Below are positions 48,920-63,436 of a stretch of DNA of 64,000 nt, in pieces (position 1 is the first letter of the stretch; the number at the start of each line of letters is the position of its first letter). A program made the position numbers and the translations under genes. The DNA is from Lucifuga dentata (Eukaryota; Chordata; Actinopteri; Ophidiiformes; Bythitidae), in contig VXCM01000420.1 of NCBI GenBank assembly GCA_014773175.1, positions 62,001-126,000 on the forward strand. The letters are read 5' to 3'. The notes beneath the pieces are model-generated. The model did no database searches. It was not told where the DNA came from and saw nothing but the letters and a program-made list of their open reading frames with translations.

Positions 48920-51580
48920 TGTAAACCTGGAATGATGCTCTGATTTCCTGCAAATTTCCATGAACACTTTCAAATCCCAAAGTTAGCATGTGTTTTCATA
49001 TTTGACATTAGCACACACACATTTCTTGGCTTTGAGAACATGCGTGGGCGACTGTGTATCGGTGTCTGACCAAGGGTTACAGCCCATGGAGACAGAGTTA
49101 ACCTCCATGCTGATACAGAGACGTTATTAAGTGTCTTATCTCTTCCTGGGCTCCTTCAGTCAGCTATACACCAGTCAGTCAGCCCAAGTTTTATAGCAAC
49201 ACAAAAAAATGGCCATAAACATAAAGTGGCTGACTGATAGCTGCACTTTGCTGAAGGATGCCCTCTAATTATTGTGTTTTATGAGCCCAGGATCCACAGT
49301 GAAAACATGTTCATGCTGTGCCAGAGAGCAAACACTGCCTGGGAGGTCACGGTGGCAACGAGGAGCACTGTAGCATCTGCAGACCAAGTTCAGTCTTCAG
49401 AAAAAAAAAAAAAACTTTGATGCCTTTATCATGTTTTCTAATTGTGCAGTGCAAATACCGTTAGTCATTTTAAACTGTAAAAGCAAACAAATGATAAGAT
49501 TTGGTGCATTCCACCTTTATCAGGAACTGTGTAGCCGCTGATATACAGTGCTGCAGATATCGATATGATTCTTTGCTTCAACGTTTTGTTTTAGAAGGCA
49601 AATAATATGCATCTAAATGAAGCGTGATATGAGATGATTTATGCAGAGAGAGAATGTTTTACTTTTTCATAACCACATCACTTAGGTTTTGTTTCAAAAT
49701 GAGAAATCCACCTGCTCTGATGATATAAAATGAAAACAAATTAGTTGGCGTTGTATATGGCTCGTTATTTTCAGTTGAAAAATGCCCAGGACTTTTCTTG
49801 TTTTTTTGCATTTTTGAATCTTAAAAAATTGGTGACAATTGGAAGAAAATCAGTTCTATGAAAATCTGACAGGAAATTTGATTATAATAAATGGCGTGTG
49901 CAGTACGAGCACTCTATAGTTTAAACTGTTTATTGATTTTTATTTTGAGGAAATCTGATGCATTTCTCTCTTCACTTTTTATTAATTGAAGTTGTTGGTG
50001 AGCTGTGCTCACTATCAGATGACCCTATTCACTGTAAAACTTGCAAAGTGTCATTAGAGCAGGAAACAACAACCATTTGTGGGCGAATTTCAGTTTAGAC
50101 AGATTGGTTTCTTGTTATTTATCAGTAAAAATGGGTAAGAACCAAGAAGCAATGAGTGCTCTTATTTCCTGCAGATTTCTACGAATAAGCAATATTACTG
50201 ATGTATAAAAATACAGACAAGAATAGTGATTCCATTATTTTCATTATTTTGTACATCAACTTGAAGTGTCCTGCTATCCTCCGGCCATTTACCGCAGGAC
50301 ACAACAGTCAGTTACATGCACACTGAACCTTCAGTTATACTTAGATTAGGCAATAAATCCATTTTTTAAAATGTCATTTAAAAACCATAATTAGACTGAA
50401 ATCGACATAAATTGGAGTAATGAAGAGCATGTAAACATCATAATTGGAGTAAGCCACATCTGCATGCATTTCCTCATCTACTCTACTCATATTCTGATGA
50501 TGCAACACATCATGTATATTTTTCGGAATCCTATTAATTGCTCGCATTATTGCATTAATTGTTGCAAGTTGTTGCCTGCAGTTTAATATATGTTTTTACT
50601 CTATTTTAAGATGGTTGTTAAACTGTTTAAAGGAGCTATGTTTCAGGTGTCTTTACTATAATTTAATGGCCATTTGGACAGCCAATCAGAAGCAAGCATT
50701 GTATGGCTGTTTATCCAGAGATTCACACTTTACCTGCTGTCGTTGTCTTACAGTGTTTTTGCCTTTATGAGACGTGAACCAAATGGTTCCAGCAGACTGT
50801 GGAGTGTTGAAGGATCAGCGTGTCTCATTTCCAGATGGCCAGTTACTCATCTTCATCATCTTCACCATTTTGAGGTATTGGCGAGTTTTCATTGTTCCTC
50901 CTTGTCACGTCAGAGTACATTCTGGTCACATATAAAACATAAAATCAGAAAACACAAAAGGACAAATTAAGCAGAGGAAAGGCCTGATGCATCTACTCGA
51001 CACCCATTGTCTACAGTGAATCCTTTATTGTTGCAAATTAAAATGTTGAACTTGGGGAATAATTGTTTCCAAATCAATGAAAATGAAATGGAAATGAGCC
51101 ACTCAATCTGTTGGCATCTGAAAAATGAAAGCCTGGAGCATTCCACAAATCCCAAACATCTCCTGTTTCACCTGCTCCCCAGGCCCGCATGCATCAGCCA
51201 ATAAGTACTCCTCCCTGATAATACGCAGCTCCCTCTGAGCAAAGAAAAGCTCTTTAAATGATTGAAATATTTTAAATGCCCCTCTTGACAAAAGAAATAA
51301 AGACAAGGAAGCTGAGTGAAAGGCAGGAGAGCTTTCTTGACCTGCTGGTCAACCAGAAAGAAGTTAATCCTGGTTTACACTGACCTCACTCAGCAGCTCC
51401 TGACGAGGAGGATTCTGCTTTCGCTGAAGACAATACGCTGCCGCCCGCTTCACTTCGTGGGTGATGACAGACTCAACATGACAAGTGTAAAACTGACAAG
51501 AGTGACCTAGTAAAATTTCTTGAAAATTAGTACAAATATGTAGCCACGACAATCACCATCTGGCCTCAAAAAAAAATCAA
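48920..51580. other. Intergenic, no gene recognised
   Basis: AT-rich sequence without recognisable domains, paired splice sites or RNA genes. Confidence 0.5.
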
Positions 51581-51589
51581 AAATGTGCT

Positions 51590-51676
51590 GCTCCAGTAGT
51601 TGTTTTTCAGTAACATAATGTTTATGCAGGTTGTAGTTATTGGGCTGAAACATGCAAAATTATCAGTATGGTCCTT
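51590..51676 (+). mobile_element. MITE, TA/TTAA-flanked family, truncated copy D
   Basis: Only one end is kept: CCAGTAGT...CAGTAACATAATG...GGGCTGAAACATGCAAAA...GTATGGTCCTT followed by TA. It aligns with the right ends of copies B and C. The left end is absent. Confidence 0.65.
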
Positions 51677-53444
51677 TAAGTTATAAGTGAAACTGTATCG
51701 TTTGTTTTTTAAAATTTTCCTCATTTTAGGAGATAATGAGACATCGCTGTCTGTGTTCAGGTGCAGGAACCTATTTACAGCAAGCTGCAACTTCCAATTC
51801 AAAATAACTTTATTAACAAGAGCGAGTACAACCAAGGCAGGGTAACATTTTCAATTTACAGGCAGATTTTATCTCACAAATATGTGCCAGCTGCATGGAC
51901 TGCATTTACATCTGTTTAGCTGTGATTGAGATCTGATCACAATGTGAGCCTGACCACATCTGCATGTGGTTTATGATATTATTCTGTCAGCCATGCAGTC
52001 CATTTCACACACTTTTTCTGTTAGCTCTATAAAACTGACTAAATCCTTACAAGGACAAATCAAGGCTAATTATCTTGAAATGTGTCTAATAATTTAGTGT
52101 GTATGGTGCTTTATTTGAAAAACTAGGGAAAAAATAAGATTGAATTCTGTCAGCTCAAGATCTTGAGAATTTCTTAAAACCCCATTTTTTGTCAATAAAA
52201 AAAGAAACATGTATCATCATAGCTTCTTATCCTCTTTTTTTATTTCAAGGAAATCAGCCCGCTTTTCTCAGCTCTATTCTTATGACTGATAACATCCCTG
52301 CTATCGTTCAAGGTAAATTCAGAGTTCAAAGGATGTCAAAACTGTTTGCAAAGTGTTGGGCGTTCACATCAGCTTTGCTGCAATTTGTTTTTCATTTCAC
52401 ACTTATCTTTATTTCACTTGATAAGGTGAAGCTGATTCATCAGTGTCAAGGTTTTTTTTTTTTTCCCCCATAACTTGCTCGCTGCAGTTTTAATTTTTCA
52501 AAATGACTAATGTTAAAATCATATGTCATTTGTATAGTTGTTAGTTGATAGCAGAGTTTCCTGTAGCGCAAAGTAGTGTTTAGGTCGTGTTATAAATCAA
52601 AACTTTGGACATGTTTGTGTAGGCTGGTGTTAGACAGAGTGTAGGTGTGTTTTGTGTTGAATAGGCTTATAAAACTATTACTGCATTCCGCGTGTGTGTG
52701 TGTGTCTTTACCTGTACGCTCAGCTCTCATCTTCAACCACACCCTAAAAGTGTTTTTATAGTAGCTGAATTACACAGACATATTGATATTTATTCACCTG
52801 CATAGTCTGCTTTGCAAAAAGCAACAGATATTATATAACTCAATCTAAATAAAATATTAACAGATATCAAAATCCAAATCCACCTAAATCTACATAATAA
52901 ACAGATTTCATGACACTATTTTAGATTCATGAAGTCTGTCTACAACTATCTACAGGTTACATGTTTAAACAAGCATTTTTCTGCTTAGTTTACATGTTAA
53001 CTTAATAAAAATGGACTAAAACTATATATAGAGATGCTAGTTGAGATGACCTTCCAGTAAAATTCTACCTGAGAGACTCTAGAAGTATTTTAATGAGTAC
53101 ATCATAAACTATAATGCACTTCTGTTGACAGAGAGGAAAATAAAAAGAGCACTGCGGAATGTTTGTCTGTTTGGATGATCTGGATCTCTGCAGGGACAAC
53201 CAGCATCTGTCTTTTACTTTGTAATTATTTACCATTTATGAGGCAGCATCTAGTCATACAGGTAGAGTCAGTTATGAGTTTAGATTCTCATTGACAGTTA
53301 CGGCAAAGCACATGAGGTTCCATTCGATGACTAAATGTGATTTTTATGTTCTGGTTTATGTCCTGAGTCAAGCTGTTCACAGAGGAAAGAAAAGTTGAAG
53401 TTCCTTTCAAACACATGTTCAGCAGATCTCCTCCACTGCACCAG

Positions 53445-54112
53445 CAGAATATTCTGCAGTATAAAGGAATTTTCTAGTATTAAGCCAAAAAATAATTTGA
53501 AACTCTCATTAAAACGTAGCTAAAAAAAATCTTCAAAAATCTATCTGAGCTAAAATTAGTAATCAAGTTTTCACTTTTAAACATGTTAGCTTAGAAATTC
53601 AAGTCAAAGGTTCTAATGTCTTAAAACAGAGGGACAATGTTTTACTTGTGGCAGACTGGCCATTGTGTTAAAGACTCAATTAAAAATGGATCATTTGACA
53701 ATTAAGGTGGAGGAATTTTCTAGAATAACATATCATTTTTGTGATTCTAGTGAAGTGACCTGCCTTATTCTGCCCCGTTTCAAGACAGCTGATATGTATT
53801 AGAAACAGGTTGATATAATTTCAGTCAAAATGAGACTTTCTGGACATAAAAACACACAAAGTGCTTAGTTAAGAAATATGAAAACCAGTCTGATTCTTTA
53901 AATAAGCAAATCCAACTTCAGACTTGTCTCTAGCTGGAAATAGACCTTACTAAGACAAATCAAGACCAATTATCTTGAAAAGAGGTTAATAATCTAATGC
54001 AGATGGTGCTTGATAGGATTATTTTCATTGGGAAAGAAAAGAAAGAAAAACTAAGATTGAATCTTATTAAAACAACATCTTCAGACTTTGTTGAATTCCT
54101 GTTTTTGCAGGG
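53445..54112. mobile_element. CACTG-ended EnSpm-like MITE, diverged copy 3
   Basis: Shared blocks are AGAAACAGGTTGATATAATT, ACAAATCAAGACCAATTATC, GGATTATTTTCATTGG and TTGTTGAATTCCTG. The right end GTTTTTGCAGGG is a decayed CAGTG terminus. The left boundary is approximate. Confidence 0.5.
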
Positions 54113-54979
54113 TCAAATGTCTTCATTTCCTTTTTTTTTTTTATTTGAGAGGATTTTTCTGGTGAGGTCATGTGTTTCTTGGTGAATCTATCTGACAATA
54201 CACCTTGTAATACAGCCAAATGTTCCCTTAAAATGTGAGCTTTAATGGAAGAACATCAAGTCAAATGGAAAGGATGGCATACTGCCACACACACACGCAC
54301 TCCATGCACCTGTGCAAGTTTGCACTGAGAAGCGCTGATAACAGAGTGAAAGAACTTGACATTTGTTTTCCTAATCACCTCCGACACCTCCTTTCTGTTT
54401 GTGCAGAGCGAGAAGTATCAGCAGGCTCAACAAAGGCCGTGTTTACCCTCCTTCATATTTGTCCAAGCGTGTTTCCCTCCAGCTCCCTGTAACCACAAAC
54501 TCATTGTTTCATCCTCTGTAATGTTAGCTCTCAAATCCACATCAGCACACTCATTTGGTTAGAGATGGTAAATATTTATGCAGCGTGTCACAAAAACACA
54601 CATATGCGCATGCACACACATGCAAGCACACTTTTCACCTCTCCATTTGATCAGATAGCCACTCTATACTATCAGATCTTTACTTAGAGCTGATAATGTG
54701 TGTTTCAGAGGTCATTTAGGCTGCAATCACAATTTCTTTGATTGTTTGAGGCCAGAAAGGAGATGCTGATTTGCCTGATTGCATCTCTTTGTTGTTTAAA
54801 TGCTACTATCCTAAGTTGTTATATGGATAGAAGCTCAATTTTATATATTGCTTGTCACATATCACTTTGAATATTTGTTGTGTTGTCTTTTTTTTTTTTT
54901 CCAAACATCATCAACGTCATCTGACAACTTTCTTAAATTCTAAAGTGAATTTCTCCTCAATTTTTTTTTAGTTGCAATT

Positions 54980-55330
54980 CTTTCTGTCTTCAAAGCATCT
55001 CCAGCCCTCCCCCCTCTTTGCAGTCTGCATCTCAGGTTGCCTGCAGTCAGGTAGGATGGCCTCAGGCCTCCGGCTAAATCCCCAGCCCAGACGTCTGCAC
55101 CGCTCTGGCCTGCCTCATAGGGAGTCCTGCGGTGATTGTCACTTTAGTTCTCGCATTGTTAGTGGAGCCTTGTATTGTTAGAGGCCTCTTCATTGTGAAG
55201 GGCCTCTTGTATTATTGTGTTGCGGAGTGCTCAGGAATTGGTTGCATGGGCATCAGGCTGCCAGCAGCTCCTGTGAGGTCTTGTTGACCTGCTCAGTGAA
55301 GCCTGAGAGTCGAGACCAGGGCACCAGAAA
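54980..55330. other. GC-richer island with repeated ATTGT motifs
   Basis: It includes four ATTGT(T/G) motifs (55155, 55174, 55192, 55214) spaced by about 18-22 bp. CATTGTT and CATTGTG resemble SOX/HMG sites. No coding exon is recognised. Confidence 0.35.
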
Positions 55331-56689
55331 CCCCTGACAGGACAGAGAAAATGCCTCAGATGGGAATAAAAGATAAATATATTGGAATTTCTACAAAACT
55401 TACAACCAAAAACTATTAAACAAACCAAACAGCATGCATTCTACCTCTTCAGTGTTGGCATAAAATTAATGTATTTGTCTCATAAAATTATTGTTGCATT
55501 TGTTTAAAAAAAAAAAAAGACTCAGAGCAGGATGTCCCAATGTTCAACAAGGAAAAACCAAAATAAATTCCCCCTCAAGTCAGAATTTTGACTTGGAAAG
55601 TCAGGCAAGCGTTCCCAACCCTGGTTCAGTCTTGACATCATAAGTGTCACATCATGAGTAGGTAAAATTAACGTTTAGAAGCATTTTTTAAAAGTCAAAC
55701 AGGAAGGAAAAAACACATGTACCTTTGCACATCTTTGATGTGGACTAAAGGTTCATTCAGGAGCTTTTTGTGGTCAAACAGAAAAATTTTCATGAAGGCG
55801 TTCATGTTGTTTCCCATTTTGTATAGCTGTGGTTGTCATGGTGTAATTCCAAGTTAAGGCTCCCAAGTTCTGAGGTACAACGAACGCAGCATAGAAACAG
55901 TTTCTGAACCTTAATCTCTTGCATTGTTATCTGACTAACATGCAGATTTTAACAGTTCCATGTTTTTAGTTTTTCTGGCTGGATAAACAGGCTTTGCTGT
56001 AATTTGACAAAACTGCAACTTTCAAAATATGGGGCACATACAGACATCACACAACCATACATACTGCAACTGCACATAGAAACACAAATCCACAGATATA
56101 GTAGCACATATACATACACATGTGCTATGTAAACATATGACACATAAAAAAAACAAAACAAAACATATCCACATTAAAATGCACTTGGCTGGATAAATGA
56201 ATGAAATAGTGTTTGGACTCCACATTGTCCAAGCAGGATGCTGCGATTAAACCTTCAAATCAATATCTGCCCTTCCATTCTCTCTCTTTCTGGCTTGTGT
56301 TTTATTTCCTCCCACACACTCATTGCAGAAACATTGTTTCGCTTAACTAATCAAAGACTCGGTCACTATCAGATCAGGAACGTTTTAACGTCTGTCAGCA
56401 GGCCAAACCGGCCGAGCTCTCTGCACGCAAGATAATGTTGATACAACAACTTCCAACCACAGGAGAAGAATCTCAGATGCTCATTTTGGTATTTTGTTTG
56501 TTTCATTATATGGCGACAACAGTCTGAGACTGATATTCATAGTTTAGAAGAATAGCAAATGCTGTCAAGCTACTGTAAAAAGAAATATGCAAGGCTATAT
56601 GAGCTACAGATCTTAGTGCTTGAAAATTACTTAAAGACCCTTAAGGCAAATTGAGAACAACTTTGATCAAAAAGTACATTCATATAAAG

Positions 56690-56905
56690 TAGTGTGGAAG
56701 AAGTACTGAAATCCTTTTTGAAAATAAAAGTAGTAATGTAAAAATACTCTATTTCAAATAAAAGTCCTGATTGAGCATTTTATTTCTGCCAAAGTATGAG
56801 CTGTAAAACATACTTGAAATAGTAATAGTACAACTAGTAACAGTATTGGTGACAAATGGTCCCTGTCTGTGTACCTGGAACACCTTAATGCATCAATAAT
56901 GAAGA
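56690..56905. repeat. AAGTACTT-type hAT-like repeat, partial copy
   Basis: GTGGAAGAAGTACTGAAATC and AAAATACTCTATTTCAAATA match the same fish repeat as at 28670 and 37755. Confidence 0.5.
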
Positions 56906-57424
56906 TAAAAGGGTTTTCACCCAACTGCAATTTGAAGAGTGTAATTATTTGGAGAGTAAACTAATGAAAATTCATGCATTGAAAGCATCAAAACCACCAA
57001 AACTTGAAGATACAAAGTTCTTCACCCTGTCATTAAAAAAGCTTGTTTCTGAATTTCTTTTTGGGATTTTCATATTTTTGGATCAGTTGAAGGAATACAC
57101 ATGCCTTTACATTAAAGTAATTTGTCTGACCTCTTTTCTAAAACTTTAAAGTTTTATCTGCATCTCTGATGCAGATTAAAAAAAAAGGCTGAAATGCAAG
57201 ATTTTTACCAAGCAACAGCAAGATTTTCTGATCTTATCTCATGTTGAATTTTTAGTTTTTATCTGCAAAGAAAATACATTTGTCAGATAAATACAGCGGA
57301 GCAAAAAGTGCTGATTCTCCTTTGAAAATGTAATCGAGCAGAAGTAGAAAGCAGCTCCAAATGTATAGTTCTGGATTAAACGACAGCTCGAGCATAAAGT
57401 GAGACCTTACATGACTTGGCGTTG

Positions 57425-57461
57425 CTTTTTTTTTTTTTTTTNCTTTTTTTTTTTTTTTTGT
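57425..57461. other. Assembly join: CT16-N-CT18
   Basis: The N at 57442 separates two copies of C followed by a long T run. Confidence 0.8.
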
Positions 57462-57499
57462 CCTTTTCATGAACAAAATCATCTCATATTTTTTTGATA

Positions 57500-59570
57500 A
57501 GTGTTTTTGGGTCAGAACTGTCCCTTCCAGTGGGAAAGAAACATATATATTATTTGGAAACACAACCCTTCATATGCAACCTTATACTGACGGTCATGCA
57601 GATAAATAGTGAGACAGCCCTTCAGTGGAGTCACTGGAGGACGTGTGACGGCCTCAACGCCGCTCATGTAACTCAACCTCACAGTGGATCTTACTGGATA
57701 ATAACAGTGAATCAGCCTGGCTCTATTGTCCCCTTCCATTGTGTTACATGGGAATGAGGACGGCAGGAAACATACCCTTTGTTGAACTCTTATATTTTGT
57801 ATTATCACACCAGTACTGGTACATTCACACAAGCACACACATAAATGCTGTTTACATCATGTGAAGGAGAGCACTTCAAAGGGCAAAGCTCACACAAAGC
57901 AAAGGGCAGGAGGAGGTAAATTAGAAGGTGAACGCAGGTACTCCTTCCTTCCACGAAGAGGAAACACTTTGGAACAACCTTTAATTCTGCCAGATCCCTG
58001 CCAAATTAACCAAAGAACACCCAGAGGAAATGACATCATCACGGGGTTTGTGTGGGGTATGTGTAGAAGACCCAGTAGTGTCATATTACAAACTTCAACA
58101 TTCATACATGTCCCAGATATTGTTTCTCTCATCGTTATGGAGGTAATGTTTCTCCTCACTGAGGGTATTACATTGCAAATCCAAGTTCAACTGAGTCCAT
58201 TTTTTTTTAAAGAAAATATTACCTGACAGATTCAGTACATTTGCATTTTATCTTGGTTTGTGCTGCATTTAAGGTAAAAAAAAAATTATACAGGGATGTA
58301 TTTACTAGGATTCCATCATTTGCTAATATGCACGACTCATGGCTCAATCGTCTTATTAGAGAAAGTGTGTCAGGAAATGCATGTGAAAAATGCTAACTGT
58401 GAATCCTAGCATTAAAAATGCTTCAGTTAATTAATTTATCACATACTGTAGATCTGTTACTCAGAGTACACCAGCATTGATTTGTTGATTTCAGTGTTGC
58501 CACAACATTAAAAAAAAAAAAAAAAGTTTTCTTAACCTTAATCAGGTTAGAATCAAAGTTTAATGGTGCATGTAAATTCTGACAAAGTTACATCTGAGTT
58601 ATCGAGGTGGAGTTTCATCATTTCATTCATTTTTAACAGTCTGAAAATTAGTTTACTTTCTCATCCCTAGTGGGAATTCCTCCTGGGTCAATCTTTAATG
58701 TTTTGCAGTTATTGCTAAAGGTATCAAATGGAGATTGAGCTAAACACCCAAAAACTATAAAAGTGGTCTGAGGACAATCAAAAGACTAACACGGACACCT
58801 ATTTGTTTGTATTCTGTGTTTGTGGAATAAGGAGCTGGAGGGTTCATTCCTGTAGCAATATTCTTAAGTAAATAATGAATGAACATAAAACTTAATTTAT
58901 GAGTTATGCATCGAATAGAAAGCAAACCTAAAACCTTTAAATACCCCCTGTTCTGTTCCAGCATCCCAGCTTAACTCATCATCTCTTGCTTTGTGACAAC
59001 CTATAATTGCAGACTTTTTAAGCAGCCCTGGAGATGTGTTGTAGATAAGCTGTCTAGCTTAACACAGTCAAGGCTCCTTGGTGGTTTCCTCAGGCACAGA
59101 GTTCCCGTAGGCTGCAGCTTTGTGCAGCGGTGTTCTATTTCAAAGTCACTACGCTGGTCAAAACACATTAGAGTAAAATGACTGAGTCATTTTGCAATTA
59201 GCAATAGAGGAATGGTCTCATATCTGAATGATCATTTTTAGATTTAATTCCAAATTATGTCAGAATGAATGTCAATTTAACTGTTATCTCAGCTAAAGCA
59301 GACTTGTGATCATGAAGGGCCACAGCAATGGAAGTGATTATCGGTCACGGCTTCTAGTAAGACCAACTCTTTAATTACAAGAAAACCAATGAGGCTAAAT
59401 ACTCTGTCATCTGATAGCATCTAACCNCCCCCCCCAAATGACTCGACATACTAAATGCAGGTAACAAAGCTGAAGCCCTGAGGTCCCTCAGCCTCCAAAC
59501 TAATCAAGAATAACAATGGAAGTAAATCTCATTTGTATTGTGAGTAAAACTGGAGATAGGTGTGTGTGTG

Positions 59571-59602
<32 letters not shown>

Positions 59603-62600
59603 GTATATATGGTGCAGCAATCAATACTTCACAGCACACAGGGTTTATTCATGTGAAATTCCTTAACTGGATCAACAGAATATGTTAAAGTGATTTTCTT
59701 CCTCAGAGAGATTTCAAAGGAGGATTCCTATGCGTTCCTTATCTGAGGTTATACCTCAACGTCATGTCTGAGCCAAAATGAGGAAGAGCTTGTGTTAACT
59801 GGGCCAATTCTGAGGCTTGTTTTGTTAGCTTCCTTTAAACACACACCTCTGAGATTATCTTTGCTGTATTCACGTCACGCGAGGAAATGCATGTGGTGGT
59901 AAATTGATTTGCAATTATATAATCTGTCACTTGGAGTCAGTCTACATTGATTTATGATGATTTCAATGTTTAAATGGTGTTTGAAAATAAATTGATAACT
60001 GCCTTGTAATGTACTGAATCTGCAATGTTCAGCATGAAAAGCTAAGGAGAATGCTGTTTCTTACAATATCAAAAGCACAAGAAAATCAAAGATTATTAGA
60101 AAACGGGTGTGTCGAGAACACTTTGAAAGGAGGCAGGCAGATGCTTAGGCACAGATTCAGAGAGCTACGAGAAAGATTAAGCTTTGCTTCCTCTTCATGT
60201 GTCTTCCTTTGTGATTCTTTTCTTCTTTTTAATGCTGACTTTTTTTTGCAGCATTTATATTAGACAGTGCACTGCAACAACAAGCAGGAATGTAGAGAGA
60301 GTGAGAGGGAGATGACATGCAGCAAAAGTTGCTGACATTGTAGTTTTCGACACTCCAATTTAACTACAGTTTTCTTTCATTGATAACAATGAGCCATTAC
60401 GGATCATATTCAGAATCAGGGACAGGAGCACCATGTGATCCAGAACCTTTTGGGACTGCATGACCACTACATGGGTGCCAGTCCTGCATGCTTACTATAG
60501 CCAAGTTTAGGGTAATGATTTTGAGCTGCTCTTTATAGGAAGTAGGGAACCTGAGATACATTTGCTCATTTTTCACTCCTCACCCTTGAAGTGTTTCATC
60601 TTACAAAACTGAAGCATATTGTTTGAAAATATTTCCAAAAAAGATAAATCTCACATTCGTGTGCCTCATCTAGGTATAATTTTGTGTTATGGCAACGGCA
60701 TCTTCTTCTCCTTATATAGAAAACATGTAATGGGCTCATTGCTGCCCCTTGTGTCCAGTTAGGGAAAAACATACATTACACTGTGGTCTCCGGCCGTTAG
60801 TGGAGACAGAGGGGTGTTGTCTCCCCACACAGAGGGGAGCAATGAGCAGCATGAGTTCCATGCGAATACTTTGACATGACATCTGAAAATATATCTTCCT
60901 CATTTCTAATAAGAAGCCACACAAAGCTGTTACTGTAAATGCTGCTATGGCAAACATCCAGGACTGGTACCAATGTAATGGATGCTCCAGCCCAAATGGC
61001 CAGTTATGTTGAAGGGAGGGCCAGTGATATCCCTGGATCTGCCCCTGTTTGAAAAACCTTATGAATAAGTTTGGTAAATTCCTTATAATCTTGATTCCAC
61101 CACTCAAGAGTTTTTATGCACAGCTAAAAGTGAGACTGTCTTTGGTCTTTATTCTCGAAAGATGAAAAGTCATGATCTTCCTGCTTAAAGATCTCAGGCT
61201 GCAGGACTCAACAGCTCAGGCCTCCACCAAGAGAAGCAAAGAAAAATAATTGATGATTATGATGATTTAGGTATCAAAATGGTGATCTTCAGTGGTCGAG
61301 ACAAGCTGCAGTTTGACAAGTAGAAAACCTCATTAAATATTCTGCATATGTTATGCTATGTGAAATGAACTAAGTATGACAATTTCACACATTTCCTGCA
61401 GTCCAGGCAGTTTGATTTTTGAGTATGACTCACCTTAAAAACAACCATGGGTGTGCCGTTAATTGTGCCCTGTCAAACTCCATTCAACAGAGAAAAGAGA
61501 ATTTGGCCAAGCTGGGATTGTGGATCATGCAAGATATCAAGATGTCAGACTTGAAACTTACATGACATCCTAACTGAATCCGTTTCAATACATTTCTCAA
61601 TCAGACAATCGGCTGCCCTGTAGGCATGTTCAGTAAGATACAGCATATCAGGAGACCTATAGAACTTTTTTTTTTTTTTTTTTTTGCTGCGCTATAAAAC
61701 TTCTTGGCACAGAGTCAATCTCCTTCTGCTGCAGATTAGATTAAACACTGGCACATCACCAGCATCAATAAATTGTATGGAACATGTTTTATTTATTCTC
61801 ACCGGAGATAACTCAGCTCTTACCTTTGGGTGATCATGCACCCTGGAAAATAAAGGCTCGAACACAGATCTGACTGCAGCTATGTCACATGAATCACAGG
61901 TAGGACGTGCTTCCTGACACTGGTCAACATGCCTGATCCTACCTCGAACAATGAGCTGTGAACTGAGCAGCAAACACATCTGCCATTAGAACATGATCGA
62001 CAGCAAGTCATTAGACAGACAAGTCACAGCATATAACAGCGCCAATTATCTCGTCTTATGCTTTGTGCTCTCTCACATTAAATGCCTCTTTGATGAAATT
62101 GGGATGAGTAATAAATAACTGGTTGAACCAGTGTAGTCTTGTTCTTGTCTCTTTCTGTTTCCCTCTCTGTACATAGGAGATACAGGATAGGAAAAAGTGT
62201 AGCAAGTAACCAAATATTTTGTATCTGCTCAGCTTTGAGGAGCTATAACATTCAAAAAAAAAAAAAAAAAAAAAAACAGCTTTCCTTGTTATTGTTGAGG
62301 AAACCCAAATTTTTTCTATTAAACTCACCACTCATCTAAAAAGAGGCCAAAGGTCCAATGACTCAGATTTTGCTTTCCCTAATCACAAAATGACTGTAAT
62401 ACATTATCTACTCAAGGTGTTGATGAGGTTGTTGATCATTGCAAGTGAGTCACTGATATCTTTGCCAGCCTCAGAGAATTTTGGCTTTTAAAACTAGATT
62501 GTTCTTCATTTTGGAACAAAAAATGCTTCGCAGCTGTTTGCATTTCAAGACACTGCCATTAAAAAAAATCAATATTAATGAGAGTGCTGTTCTGAATTGT

Positions 62601-63430
62601 TCTTCATTATTTCAAGACATGATTGTGACGGCCCCTGCCCTGTCTTGGTCGTGCCTGTGCTTAGGTGTGTGTGTTTGTGACTGTGATTGTTTTCCTTTAA
62701 GGTCCCTGATTGAAGGGCTGAGCAGCCAAATGTGGAGCACCTGAGCCCAACGTTCCTGGGATATACTGTATAAAGCCCAGCAAACAGCATGGCTCTCTCT
62801 CTCTGCCTGCACATCCAAAGCAGCCTTTTGACTTTCTTTAGGTTTTTCTTTGCTTTTACTCACTTTATAGCACATCATGCCACCGATATTACCGACTTTC
62901 ACAATTCATAACTTTAATCTGCATTAGTGTCTATTAGTTTCCATCATGCATTAGTTTCTGTATGTCTAACAAAGATATCAGATGTTGCTGCAAGCAAGCA
63001 ACCGACAACATATTGCAACATAAAAAAAAAAAGAAAAAGCACATTACTGTGCATCATGATATTTTTTAATAGTTACAGAGAGAGATCCAAAACACATTAT
63101 GTGTATTACAATTATTTCTTTCTCTTTCAGTAAGTGTGTTATTAGACAAAGTTTGTCTAGGCTTGTTTGGCCTTGGAGGAGGTATGAGCTCTAATGAGTG
63201 TCCTTCTCATTTACTGTGAATATTCTTTATACCAGTCATCCTCAAAGTCGACACACATCAACTAAATTCTCCAAACCGAATGTCTGACTGTTCCACTGTC
63301 TGTGTGAGAATGTCTGTTCTGCTTTGGTTTGGTCCAATCACATTCAACATCCTGTCATCTCCATGACAACGATGGGTTGACAGGCATTGGGCTCATTGAG
63401 AGTTGACAGAGCAGATTGAGAGTTGACAGC
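57500..63430. other. Intergenic, no gene recognised
   Basis: Open frames up to about 120 codons occur on both strands, but none shows a recognisable domain or a splice context. An N within a C run lies at 59427. Confidence 0.5.
59561..59602. repeat. Self-complementary (TG)n(TA)n(CA)n microsatellite
   Basis: TG units, then TA units, then CA units form a tract whose halves are reverse complements, so it could fold into a long hairpin. Confidence 0.9.
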
Positions 63431-63436
63431 TCTGCT

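Noticed and set aside
55024..55049. Tiny exon-like segment between TTTGCAG and GTAGGA
   Set aside because: Only about 26 bp, and no partner exons; splice-like flanks are expected by chance.
60736..61107. 123-codon - frame with a hydrophobic middle
   Set aside because: A single hydrophobic stretch without family similarity; the surroundings are intergenic.
62770..62911. TATAAA followed by an ATG and a 40-codon frame beginning MALSLCLHI
   Set aside because: The ATG lies only about 20 bp after the TATA box, so it would precede the transcription start; no further support.
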